Assembly: GCF_000196655.1 (NCBI RefSeq)
Contig: NC_014253.1
Location: 2,063,423-2,127,422, forward strand
DNA length: 64,000 nucleotides
Direction: 5' to 3'
DNA from: Methanohalobium evestigatum Z-7303
GTDB taxonomy: Archaea > Halobacteriota > Methanosarcinia > Methanosarcinales > Methanosarcinaceae
The translations under genes were made by a program, and so were the position numbers. The notes below the pieces were generated by a model. The model saw only the letters and a list, made by a program, of their open reading frames with translations. It searched no databases and was not told where the DNA came from. Of the stretch, positions 18,012 to 25,525 are shown piece after piece. Every line of letters starts with the position of its first letter. Within the stretch, counting starts at the first letter, position 1.

Positions 18012-19211
18012 TTACTTAGAGTATTTTCTTCTTACAAGGTAAAACACTAAAAGCAAGCCAGCAATTGAATAAATCGCCTCGAAACCTGGCTCTTCTTCTG
18101 GCGGTTGGGCATTTATAACTTCATCAAACCTTTCTTCTGAATTATTCAGATAACTAATAGCCATTTCCATATTATGGACACCAAGACTTCCATCTTCCTC
18201 AACCGCTGTCATGTAATACAGTGCATTATTAAATACAGCTTGTTGTTCCTGATATATCTGAGTTCCATTCAATTCTTCCAGTGATTCTTCAGCATTTTCC
18301 CGTTTTGTTTCAAGGTCTTGAAGCCTACTGGATATCCTTGACTGCTGGTTTTCTATAACACCTGATAGTTCAGCCCCGTGACATCTGGAACAATTATTTG
18401 TAGACTCTGAATCCACAACCAATGAAACATTCATATCGAATGTATGTCCGGTCTCTGCCGATTCATTTGTAGTTTCATTGAATGGTTTGGCACCCATATG
18501 ACAGTCCACACACCCTATTTCTACAGGATGCTCACCATTTACATAACTGGAATTGCTGTATATATCCCACTGAGTGTATCTGGCTATTGTTGTCTCTCCA
18601 TCTGGTTCTGCACCACGGGAATTATGGCAGTTAGAACATAGTTTTACTTCATCTTCTACATGTAACCCGGTTGAATGCGGCTCATGACAGGCCACGCATG
18701 TAAGTCTCCATTCTTCCACATCTGAAGGATTTGGCAGGTTTTCCTCATTAAAATCATGAACATCTGCACCTTCAAGGTTTACAACTGCTCCTTCAGTACT
18801 TTTACAAGCCACACAATCATCAGAATCCTGAACAAATGGTTCGGTTACATCTGACGGTTCAGAATGGCTTGCCATGTTTTCTGTATCAAAATCATCCTTT
18901 GAATACTCGTCCCACTCATCAAATATTGGTTTATGTGGTTCATTATGGCATTTTCCACATAACTCAGCCGAATAATTCATACCCGGGTCTATTTCAGTGG
19001 GATTATCTATATGTGCTTCATAACCTTCTTCTGGTGGGCTATGACAGACTTCACAGCCTACATCCGATTCATTTAAACCGGAATGATTTGACATGTTCCA
19101 TGTTTCATAAACATCCGGATGACACTGACTACAGTCCTCTGGATTCAATGCCATGGATGTTGTTGTCATCAATATTAATATAGTCACCACAACAAAAAGA
19201 TATTTTTTCAT
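18012..19211 (-). CDS. Octahaem c-type cytochrome with CxxCK fourth site and PGF-CTERM tail
   Basis: 399 residues. Signal peptide at residues 1-21. Haem motifs: CSQCH 27, CEVCH 53, CGKCH 85, CVACK 133, CVACH 172, CSNCH 192, CVDCH 234, CSRCH 274. The Lys-ligated motif in fourth place matches the catalytic haem of octahaem nitrite reductases. The C-terminal helices with DGSLGVHNMEMAISYL resemble the NrfA/hydroxylamine-oxidoreductase helical domain. The end has PGF (375-377), a hydrophobic helix and RRKYSK, the PGF-CTERM signal cut by archaeosortase before lipid attachment. So it is an outer-face membrane cytochrome. It could reduce nitrite, hydroxylamine or a sulfur oxyanion, or be an electron carrier; substrate is not decided. 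The known methanogen cytochrome MmcA has seven haems. No cytochrome-maturation gene is nearby. Confidence 0.85.
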   Translation of the reverse strand: MKKYLFVVVTILILMTTTSMALNPEDCSQCHPDVYETWNMSNHSGLNESDVGCEVCHSPPEEGYEAHIDNPTEIDPGMNYSAELCGKCHNEPHKPIFDEWDEYSKDDFDTENMASHSEPSDVTEPFVQDSDDCVACKSTEGAVVNLEGADVHDFNEENLPNPSDVEEWRLTCVACHEPHSTGLHVEDEVKLCSNCHNSRGAEPDGETTIARYTQWDIYSNSSYVNGEHPVEIGCVDCHMGAKPFNETTNESAETGHTFDMNVSLVVDSESTNNCSRCHGAELSGVIENQQSRISSRLQDLETKRENAEESLEELNGTQIYQEQQAVFNNALYYMTAVEEDGSLGVHNMEMAISYLNNSEERFDEVINAQPPEEEPGFEAIYSIAGLLLVFYLVRRKYSK

Positions 19212-19373
19212 ACACCCTCCCCTCTGTATTGTGCTTTATGGATAAGTTTATCAAAACCGATATAAAAATTTACTCTGATTGATTAACGGTTATATTATAT
19301 TAAAAATGAGAAAAAATATATAACATAAATTTGTGTGTGATGAAAACAAAACCATAAACGGAGATTGTAAAAT

Positions 19374-20060
19374 ATGGATATTGATAACATAAGGAAAATT
19401 GGTTCTGACCTTAAAAAGGTATACAAACTCAAAACATCACCTGTTGCAGTAAAACTTGTTTCCAGCACACAGGAAATTCCAGAAGGTATTGAAAGAATAC
19501 AGGAACCTACCCGGCACTGCCAGATGATAGATAATGTCAGGCAGACAGGAACAAGTTTTTATACGCTTGTAGAAGACCAGAAATGTAAAGGTGGTGCTGC
19601 GGTCATGGGTCTTCGGGAGATGGATGGAAAACTTGCAAAAGGAGAAGTCTATTATAAACTCGGTGCTTTTGAAACTTCCAATGCAGCACGACGTACAATG
19701 CAAAAAGTGCCTAGAGTTCCTGCTGATTCTGTAAAAGCTGTAATCTACGAACCTCTTGAAAAAGCGGAATTCATACCTGATGTTGTAGTTTTAATCGGAA
19801 CTCCAAAACAAATGATGCAAATATCCCAATCCCTTTTGTACAAACAGGGAGGCAGAATCAATGCAGATTTTGCAGGTAAACAGAGCCTCTGTGCAGATGG
19901 TGTAGCAGAGCCATATATGAGTGGTCAGGTATGTGTTACTGTTGGATGTGGAGGAAGTAGGAAACATACACAAATAAATGAAGATGAAATGGCAATAGGT
20001 ATCCCACTGGAACAATTGGAAGATTTAGCCGATTCTGCAGAAAAAATGTTTGGAAAATAA
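19374..20060 (+). CDS. DUF169 protein
   Basis: 228 residues of the DUF169 family, found mostly in methanogens and anaerobes, function unknown. Features: LKTSPVAVKLVSS (residues 19-31), an invariant-looking RHCQMIDNVRQTG, CKGGAAVMGL with a conserved Cys, and a C-terminal Cys-rich part (SLCADGVAEPYMSG, GCGGSRKHTQINEDEMAIGIPLEQL). A paralogue lies at 31868-32569 with the same order of motifs, about 40 percent alike by eye. Conserved Cys could bind a metal or Fe-S cluster. SD GGAGATTG precedes the ATG. Confidence 0.8.
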   Translation: MDIDNIRKIGSDLKKVYKLKTSPVAVKLVSSTQEIPEGIERIQEPTRHCQMIDNVRQTGTSFYTLVEDQKCKGGAAVMGLREMDGKLAKGEVYYKLGAFETSNAARRTMQKVPRVPADSVKAVIYEPLEKAEFIPDVVVLIGTPKQMMQISQSLLYKQGGRINADFAGKQSLCADGVAEPYMSGQVCVTVGCGGSRKHTQINEDEMAIGIPLEQLEDLADSAEKMFGK

Positions 20061-20067
20061 ACGTTAA

Positions 20068-20096
20068 GTGGTTTTATAAACCACCAAAATTTTGTT
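20068..20096 (+). terminator. Terminator hairpin between convergent genes
   Basis: GTGGTTT-TAT-AAACCAC (20068-20084) followed by a T-rich run on the plus strand (AAAATTTTGTTT) and A/T-rich on the other strand. It lies between the convergent DUF169 and GYD genes and could serve both. Confidence 0.5.
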
Positions 20097-20105
20097 TATT
20101 GCTAT

Positions 20106-20390
20106 TTATTCAAAGGCACTGGTAAACTCGTGCATAGGTATTGCGGTATAGGTTTTGGTCTTAATACTACCCCTTGATGCGAGTTCAACAGCAGCTTTTG
20201 ATACTGAGCTTTCGTCTTCTGCTTCTACAATATTCAGAAAATCAAAATCCCCCAGTACAAAGAACTGCTCAAGCACTTTTACACCCATTTGTTCAAGTTC
20301 ATCATTTACTTCTTTTACCCTTTTAGGGTTATTTTTTAAAGTTCTTGCACCTTCATCTGTTAATTGAGATATCATCACATATTTAGGCAT
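20106..20390 (-). CDS. GYD-domain small protein
   Basis: 94 residues of the GYD family (ferredoxin-like alpha-beta fold): MPKYVMISQLTDEGARTLKNNPKRVKEVNDELEQMG, then the LEQFFVLGDFDFLNIVEAED strand that gives the family its name (here as G-D-F-D), and TYTAIPMHEF at the end. Small dimeric barrels of this type bind ligands or act as unknown stress-related enzymes. SD AGGAGG is immediately upstream. It is downstream and opposite to the DUF169 gene, with no operon partners. Confidence 0.8.
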   Translation of the reverse strand: MPKYVMISQLTDEGARTLKNNPKRVKEVNDELEQMGVKVLEQFFVLGDFDFLNIVEAEDESSVSKAAVELASRGSIKTKTYTAIPMHEFTSAFE

Positions 20391-20809
20391 AACAAACCTC
20401 CTAAATCCCCAGTATAAATAATCTATATTTTAACATAAATAACTTATTCTGTGTCCTGTTAATTTTACACCGTTGATATTTTGTTCATATTCACCCAAAA
20501 TATATTAAGAAACATAGAAAGGGTATAATATAACACCATTAACCACAGCCGCGAAAAAGTTAAATAACGAATAGAACATATGTTATATAACTGCGGGACA
20601 CCTATACCCCCACTCACCAACCCCCTCTACGTCGTTCTCAGGGATTGAACTATTTTCTTGTCCCGCAGCCTTGGATGTGTATATTGTGTATACACGTATT
20701 TAAAATTACTGATAATATATTATTATAGGATAAATGAATTAACAACATACAAATGTGGTAAGATTTCCAGATTTCTAATATTATAATATACTTTTAAATG
20801 AACACCTGG
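20391..20809. other. Gene-free region with a long perfect stem-loop
   Basis: A 419-base AT-rich gap. No ORF or tRNA is credible. The central part holds the 10-base stem described separately (20591-20668). Upstream on the plus strand GTTAAATAAC (20559-20568) lies about 26 bases before the stem, the correct distance for an archaeal TATA box. Confidence 0.5.
20591..20668 (+). ncRNA. Candidate small RNA: 10-bp stem with C-rich loop
   Basis: CTGCGGGACA (20591-20600) pairs perfectly with TGTCCCGCAG (20659-20668) across a 58-base loop. The loop includes a C-rich string at 20609-20623 (CCCACTCACCAACCC) that differs by one base from 51581-51595. This GC-rich block stands out from its AT-rich surroundings. 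A TATA-like sequence at 20559-20568 would start transcription at the stem. Strand is not certain. No Rfam family was recognised. Confidence 0.4.
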
Positions 20810-21463
20810 TTACTTCAACACTTCACCTGTTTGTGTATACCAAAGATAAAGGTCAAGTTCTGCAGGAGTTAAACTCGCCTCTTCCGCCAGTGAACTAAAC
20901 ACCTGTTCAATGTTGTAGTACTTTTTCCTTGTAAGCGTTTTTGGAACTTCTATCAGACCACTGTTGCTCAAAATACGCAGTATATGCTTATCAAGAATAG
21001 CCAGATGTTTGTAACCAACATTTCTAAGAAAGTGACTGGATTCCTTGTATCCGATTCCCTTGATTTTTTTGACAATCCATTCACGTGCAGTAAATTCATT
21101 TTCCATAGAAGTGATTTTATCCCTGATATCTGCTGCATTATCTCTGGCAAGTATTATGTATTCAGCCCTTTTTTCATAAAACCGGTGACCCATTTGCTTC
21201 AAGACTGTGGATAGTTCTTTTTGATCATAGGTCAGGAAACCATCATTTTCTTTCATATAATCCTGAATATCAATTCCCAGCCTTGCACTTGAATTGGCTG
21301 TTAGAAGACAGAAACAGAGTTCATTGAACCATTCTTTATTGCCTTTTTTATAAAGGGATTCAAATTCACGGATTCGTTTGTCCACTATTTCTGATATATC
21401 GTCTGCTTTCAAATCTTCAACAATTCTTATTAGGTCTTTTCTGGATTCAATATTCAATTTCAA
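20810..21463 (-). CDS. ogg: 8-oxoguanine DNA glycosylase/lyase, archaeal Ogg2 type
   Basis: Removes 8-oxoguanine and nicks the abasic site. 217 residues, the length of Ogg2 enzymes. The helix-hairpin-helix GPD region is WIVKKIKGIGYKESSHFLRNVGYKHLAILDKHIL (near residues 127-160). It contains the catalytic Lys in GYKESSHF and the Asp in LDKHIL. The last residues LYLWYTQTGEVLK correspond to the C-terminal Lys-ended tail that recognises the oxidised base. The TTG start is supported by AGGTGT five bases upstream. It follows znuB by 21 bases and may be read from the metal-transport operon. Confidence 0.85.
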   Translation of the reverse strand: MKLNIESRKDLIRIVEDLKADDISEIVDKRIREFESLYKKGNKEWFNELCFCLLTANSSARLGIDIQDYMKENDGFLTYDQKELSTVLKQMGHRFYEKRAEYIILARDNAADIRDKITSMENEFTAREWIVKKIKGIGYKESSHFLRNVGYKHLAILDKHILRILSNSGLIEVPKTLTRKKYYNIEQVFSSLAEEASLTPAELDLYLWYTQTGEVLK

Positions 21464-21484
21464 ATTTACACCTGTAATTATACT

Positions 21485-22306
21485 TTAACTTAAAAGATTG
21501 TTTATTTTTCCTTTCACAAGAGAATATGCAAAATAAAACACGGACATAACCAGAATAATGGTCGCACCGGATGGTATATCATATAAATAGGATATCCCAA
21601 GTCCTCCTGTGCTAAATATAGCACCAAATAATACTGACAAAATCATCATCCTCTTAAAATCGGAAGTCATCTGACGGCTTAATGCTGCAGGTATTGTTAA
21701 AAGTGCTATTACAAGAATGATACCCACAACTCTTACCAGAACCATCACTGTGAGTGCTATCATACACAAAAGCAGATAATAAAGTTTCTCTGCCGGGACT
21801 CCCATCACAGTTGTCATTTCCTCATCAAAACTAATTGCCAGGAACTCCTTATAGAATATATAGACAACTGAAACAATGACCACATCCAGTATCAACATCA
21901 ATATTACATCAAAAACAGGTACCGTAAGTATGTTACCAAAAAGATAGGTCATGAGGTTGGGCGCATAACCAGGTGTCAGGTTCAAAAAAACAATACCTAT
22001 TGCCATCCCACTTGCCCAGAGTATGCCGATTGCTGAATCCTCTGGCAAACTGGAACGTTTTGTAATCCATCCTATACCAAGTGCAGATGCAATTCCAAAA
22101 GGTAAAATTCCAAGAATAGGATTAAATCCGAGATAATATCCCATACCTATACCCCCGAAAGATGCATGAGCTATCCCTCCTCCTATAAACACTATACGTT
22201 TTACAACAACATAAGCTCCGATGATTCCACAGGCTATACTGGCAAGTATTGCCGCAAACAGTGCATTTCTCATGAATTCATACTGGAGGAGTATATCTAC
22301 CACCAT
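21485..22306 (-). CDS. znuB: Metal ABC transporter permease, ZnuB/MntB family
   Basis: Membrane subunit of a zinc or manganese importer. 273 residues with about eight or nine hydrophobic helices, starting [27 protein letters not shown] and including [18 protein letters not shown], the ABC-3 family signature near residue 42. It lies 13 bases downstream of znuC in the same operon. Nothing distinguishes zinc from manganese substrate; the DtxR-type regulator at the head of the operon makes manganese or iron possible. Confidence 0.87.
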   Translation of the reverse strand: MVVDILLQYEFMRNALFAAILASIACGIIGAYVVVKRIVFIGGGIAHASFGGIGMGYYLGFNPILGILPFGIASALGIGWITKRSSLPEDSAIGILWASGMAIGIVFLNLTPGYAPNLMTYLFGNILTVPVFDVILMLILDVVIVSVVYIFYKEFLAISFDEEMTTVMGVPAEKLYYLLLCMIALTVMVLVRVVGIILVIALLTIPAALSRQMTSDFKRMMILSVLFGAIFSTGGLGISYLYDIPSGATIILVMSVFYFAYSLVKGKINNLLS

Positions 22307-22318
22307 TCTAAATCTCCG

Positions 22319-23080
22319 TCAATGGTCTTTGAGCACCCTGTGTGGAACACCGTGAGCTATCATTTCTACTGGACAGTGATAGGCAGCTTCCAGGTCTTCA
22401 TGGGATATTTCTTTCGAGCCGTGATAGAACAATTTACGATTAAGACATGCTACCTTATCTACATGTAATGATACAGCAGTTAAATCATGAGTCACCATGA
22501 TTATCGCCATATCTTTTTTCAGTTTTGATAGTAATTCATATAACTCTCCCTGCATATGTGTATCAAGTCCTGCACTTGGTTCATCAAGCAGCAATACTTC
22601 TGGTTCCGCTGCCAGTGCCCTTGCTATAAATACTCGCTGTCTCTGACCACCTGATAGTTTACCTATCTGATGGTTGGCATAATCCTCCATATTTACAGTT
22701 TTCAATGCTTTATTAGCCTTGAACTTGTCCTCACTGCTATAACGTTTCAAAATGCCTGTATGTCCCATGCGACCCATGAGGACAACATCCCATACACTTA
22801 TAGGGAAATCATAATCAAAAGAACTATGTTGTGGAACATAACCCACATATTTACGATTTTTTGCAGGACTTTCACCAAACAGTTTCACCTTTCCATTACT
22901 CGGTTTTATCAACCCAAGTATTACTTTCAATAAAGTAGTCTTACCTCCCCCGTTTGGTCCAATTATAGCCAGTAGGTCTCTGGGTTGTTCTATTGTCAGG
23001 TTAATATCTTCAAGCACAGGTATATTACCATAGTGCACCCAGACATTGCTGAGTTCAACTGCATTATCATATGTTCCCAT
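22319..23080 (-). CDS. znuC: Metal ABC transporter ATP-binding protein
   Basis: 253-residue ATPase of the ZnuC/MntA group. Walker A GPNGGGKTTLLK (near 39), Q-loop GYVPQHSSFDYDFPISV (near 78), signature LSGGQRQRVFIARALA (near 138), Walker B VLLLDEPSAGLD and the switch His in IMVTHDL. The last 15 residues contain HGVPHRVLKDH, a His-bearing tail. Good SD (AAGGGGGATTAA). It energises uptake through the neighbouring permease and receives metal from the lipoprotein encoded just upstream. Confidence 0.92.
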   Translation of the reverse strand: MGTYDNAVELSNVWVHYGNIPVLEDINLTIEQPRDLLAIIGPNGGGKTTLLKVILGLIKPSNGKVKLFGESPAKNRKYVGYVPQHSSFDYDFPISVWDVVLMGRMGHTGILKRYSSEDKFKANKALKTVNMEDYANHQIGKLSGGQRQRVFIARALAAEPEVLLLDEPSAGLDTHMQGELYELLSKLKKDMAIIMVTHDLTAVSLHVDKVACLNRKLFYHGSKEISHEDLEAAYHCPVEMIAHGVPHRVLKDH

Positions 23081-23097
23081 TTAATCCCCCTTCATGG

Positions 23098-23955
23098 TTA
23101 CTGATTAAAATTTTCTGCAAAAACTTCAGAAACATTTCTGAGATTGGATACATAATCCTTTGCAAGCGGGTCTAATGTTACAACTTTTCCGTTGACTTCA
23201 TTTGCAATTGATTCAGCACTGGATGTACTAAACTGTTCCTGTACATATATTACAGAAATGTTTTTCTTCTTTGCAATATCTACTAATTGCTGTAATTCCT
23301 TTGCACTTGGTTCCTTGCCTTCTGATTCAACAGGTATCATGTCTAAACCATATTCTTGTGCAAAATAACCCCATGTAGGATGATAAACCATAAAACTTTG
23401 GTTTTCGTATTCTGATAATGTATTATTTATGTAGAAATCCAGTTCATCCAGTTTCTGTATGTATTTATCTTTATTCTGTGAATAATAATCCTTATTTTCA
23501 GGGTCGACCTGAATAAGACCTTCATAGATATTCTCAACCATTGTTTTGGCATTTTCAGGAGATGTCCAAACATGGGGGTCATTGTTTCTAATAGTTATAC
23601 CATCTGATGAATTTACAATCAACATTTCATCATTAACTGAACTGATTTTATTCATCCAGGACCTTTCAAATGGTAGCCCTGAACCCAGTTTTGCATACAT
23701 CAAAGCGTTACTTAAATCTCTTAATTGTCCCGAAGTTGGTTCATGTGTTGCCGGATTTGCTCCGGGAGGTATCATTACTATTGTATTAACTTTTTCTCCG
23801 CCTATCTGCTCCACAAATTCAGCCTGTGGAAGTATGCTGACTGCAACCGTTATATTTCCATCATCTTTTTGGGTTTGAGTCTGTTCTGAACATCCAGTTA
23901 CAAACAATACAGCGATTACCAATACAACAGACAGCAGTTTATAATATTGATTCAT
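23098..23955 (-). CDS. znuA: Metal-binding lipoprotein of the ABC transporter
   Basis: 285-residue cluster A-I solute-binding protein. The N-terminus is a lipoprotein signal with lipobox FVTGC (Cys 22). Metal ligands appear as H in GANPATHEPTSGQL (near residue 66), H in NNDPHVWTSPENAKTM (near 128), H in MVYHPTWGYFAQEYGL (near 191) and acidic D in VVTLDPLAKDY near 265. It lacks the His-rich loop common in zinc-specific ZnuA, which leaves manganese or iron open. It is the second gene of the dtxR-znuACB operon. Confidence 0.9.
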   Translation of the reverse strand: MNQYYKLLSVVLVIAVLFVTGCSEQTQTQKDDGNITVAVSILPQAEFVEQIGGEKVNTIVMIPPGANPATHEPTSGQLRDLSNALMYAKLGSGLPFERSWMNKISSVNDEMLIVNSSDGITIRNNDPHVWTSPENAKTMVENIYEGLIQVDPENKDYYSQNKDKYIQKLDELDFYINNTLSEYENQSFMVYHPTWGYFAQEYGLDMIPVESEGKEPSAKELQQLVDIAKKKNISVIYVQEQFSTSSAESIANEVNGKVVTLDPLAKDYVSNLRNVSEVFAENFNQ

Positions 23956-24022
23956 AGCAATTCCTTTTAATTATTGATATATATGAAACTTATTTGGTAT
24001 CTATGAAAATTTGATGACGACT

Positions 24023-24457
24023 TTAATCAACGAGTTCACAGCTGTCATGTTTAATCTCCCCACAGTTGCTTAACTGAGGATGACCCATTGACTTACAGAT
24101 TCTATCTACTGCATATTTTGAAACATGTCCCTCAAATCGTGATACTTCCTCACATGCATCATTTGTGGACAAACCGTAATGGCTGAGTAAAAGACTAAGA
24201 ATTCTGTGCCTCCTTAACAGAAATTCTGCATATTCTCGACCGTATTCAGTAAGACAAACCCCCCTATAAGGTACATGGTTCACGTAACCACTTTTTGTAA
24301 GTTCATTGATTACTTTGGTGGTTGTAGATGGATCTACGTTTAATTGTGAAGATATATCTGTTGTCCTCACTGTTTCGTCCTTTTCAAGCAAAAATTTAAG
24401 ATACTGTATTTTCCGAGGTGTTAGTTCAAGCCCTGTAAATTTTCCCATAATTAACAA
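24023..24457 (-). CDS. DtxR/MntR-family metal-dependent repressor
   Basis: 144 residues. The N-terminal winged helix is TPRKIQYLKFLLEKDETVRTTDISSQLNVDPSTTTKVINELTKSGYV (13-59), with wing YRGVCLTEYGREYAEFLLRRHRIL; the dimerisation domain has CEEVSRFEGHVSKYAVDRI and SMGHPQLSNCGEI with Cys/His/Glu positions usual for the metal sites. It heads the metal-uptake operon (68 bases ahead of znuA), so feedback repression by Mn, Fe or Zn is the likely logic. The ORF has two possible ATG starts three codons apart (MLIMGKF); the second fits homologues slightly better. Confidence 0.85.
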   Translation of the reverse strand: MLIMGKFTGLELTPRKIQYLKFLLEKDETVRTTDISSQLNVDPSTTTKVINELTKSGYVNHVPYRGVCLTEYGREYAEFLLRRHRILSLLLSHYGLSTNDACEEVSRFEGHVSKYAVDRICKSMGHPQLSNCGEIKHDSCELVD

Positions 24458-24612
24458 ATAATCAAATAAAGCATTTATATTTTGTGTATAAGAACAAAAA
24501 TAGCCACAATATTTGGTATTGCTCCAAAAATGTTATTATTAATGATTTTTTATAATAAACACCAAAAGCAATAAATAACTAAATCGGCTACTTAACGTTT
24601 AGGGGGAATTAC

Positions 24613-24906
24613 ATGGTTACAACACAAGTTCCCTGGACATTTGCATGTGCAGATGAAAAAGGGGAGAATTTAAACATTGAAATCGACTTGCCTGGCATAA
24701 ATAAGGAAAATATTGACTTTAAGATGCATGATAACAGTTATACTGTAAGAGCTGTCAATGACGATATTAAATATGCAGGAACCTTTCCTACCTGCTGCCC
24801 GGTGATACCAGAAAAAGCAGTAGCCAAATACACCAACGAGAAACTTATTATTACTGTTCCATTCCAGGAACCTCATATGAAATCAATCGATTTAGAAATA
24901 GATTGA
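24613..24906 (+). CDS. Hsp20-like alpha-crystallin fold protein, copy 1
   Basis: 97 residues with the minimal alpha-crystallin core: FACADEKGENLNIEIDLPGINKENI (10-34), a central strand block, and KLIITVPFQEP near the end. It is shorter than true small heat-shock proteins and lacks the C-terminal IxI tail. Two Cys groups (ACAD near residue 11 and CCPV near 58) are conserved in the paralogue next door, which is unusual for Hsp20 proteins and may point to redox or metal sensitivity. SD GGGGG before the start. The neighbours, a second copy and a ferredoxin, are in line. Confidence 0.75.
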   Translation: MVTTQVPWTFACADEKGENLNIEIDLPGINKENIDFKMHDNSYTVRAVNDDIKYAGTFPTCCPVIPEKAVAKYTNEKLIITVPFQEPHMKSIDLEID

Positions 24907-24974
24907 TAAGGATTATTAAACCAATAACTTAAGTAGATAAACCAGAATATTGTCAAAAGGGGGAGTATAAAATA

Positions 24975-25277
24975 ATGGCTGAAGACCAATTAATACAGAC
25001 ACCATGTGTTTATGCATGTGCAGATGAAAAGGGAGATAATTTAAACATCGAAATCGACCTTCCGGGCGTGAAAAAAGATAATATTGAATTCAAAATAACA
25101 GAGGATAGTTTTGCCGTCAGAGCAAACAACACCGACATTAAATATGTCGGCAGTTTTGCTGTATGCTGTCCGGTTATGCCTGATAAAGCTGTTGCAAAAT
25201 ATTCCAATGATAAACTCATTGTCACAGTACCGTTTAAAGAATTACATGAAACTCCTGTAGAAGTTAAAGTACAGTAA
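24975..25277 (+). CDS. Hsp20-like alpha-crystallin fold protein, copy 2
   Basis: 100 residues, roughly 60 percent identical by eye to the preceding gene, so a tandem duplicate. It keeps YACADEKGDNLNIEIDLPG and the CCPVMPDKAVAKY block. The IEIDLPGVKKDNI element is the best match to the Hsp20 family. SD GGGGGAGT. It ends 25 bases before a ferredoxin gene with its own SD, suggesting a three-gene operon. Confidence 0.75.
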   Translation: MAEDQLIQTPCVYACADEKGDNLNIEIDLPGVKKDNIEFKITEDSFAVRANNTDIKYVGSFAVCCPVMPDKAVAKYSNDKLIVTVPFKELHETPVEVKVQ

Positions 25278-25302
25278 TAAATACAAATAAAGAAGGAGAA
25301 AA

Positions 25303-25506
25303 ATGTATCCAGTAATAGACTACAGTGTATGTGAAGGGGATCTTGCTTGTTATGAAGTATGTCCTGTAGACCTGTTTGATGTTGGCAACAACGAAGAAAA
25401 AGAAATAGAGGTTGCTGTTGTTGCACGACCCGAAGACTGTATTGAATGTGAACAATGTATAGAAGTGTGCCCGGTGGATGCTGTAAGACTGGTTGAAGAT
25501 GAATGA
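25303..25506 (+). CDS. Dicluster ferredoxin with one CxxD site
   Basis: 67 residues. The second cluster motif is standard (CIECEQCIEVCP, 4Fe-4S). The first reads CEGDLACYEVCP: the second Cys is Asp, as in the ferredoxin of Pyrococcus furiosus, so this site could hold a convertible 3Fe-4S/4Fe-4S cluster. It carries electrons for an unknown partner. The GAAGGAG SD and the tandem Hsp20-like genes upstream indicate cotranscription. An IS element begins about 20 bases after its stop codon and may have cut off downstream genes. Confidence 0.88.
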   Translation: MYPVIDYSVCEGDLACYEVCPVDLFDVGNNEEKEIEVAVVARPEDCIECEQCIEVCPVDAVRLVEDE

Positions 25507-25525
25507 TAATGTTATATACAAAATA

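Noticed and set aside
20591-20668. tRNA or C/D box RNA
   Set aside because: No cloverleaf, no GTTCRA-type T-loop and no proper C and D boxes in the loop; kept only as an unclassified candidate RNA.
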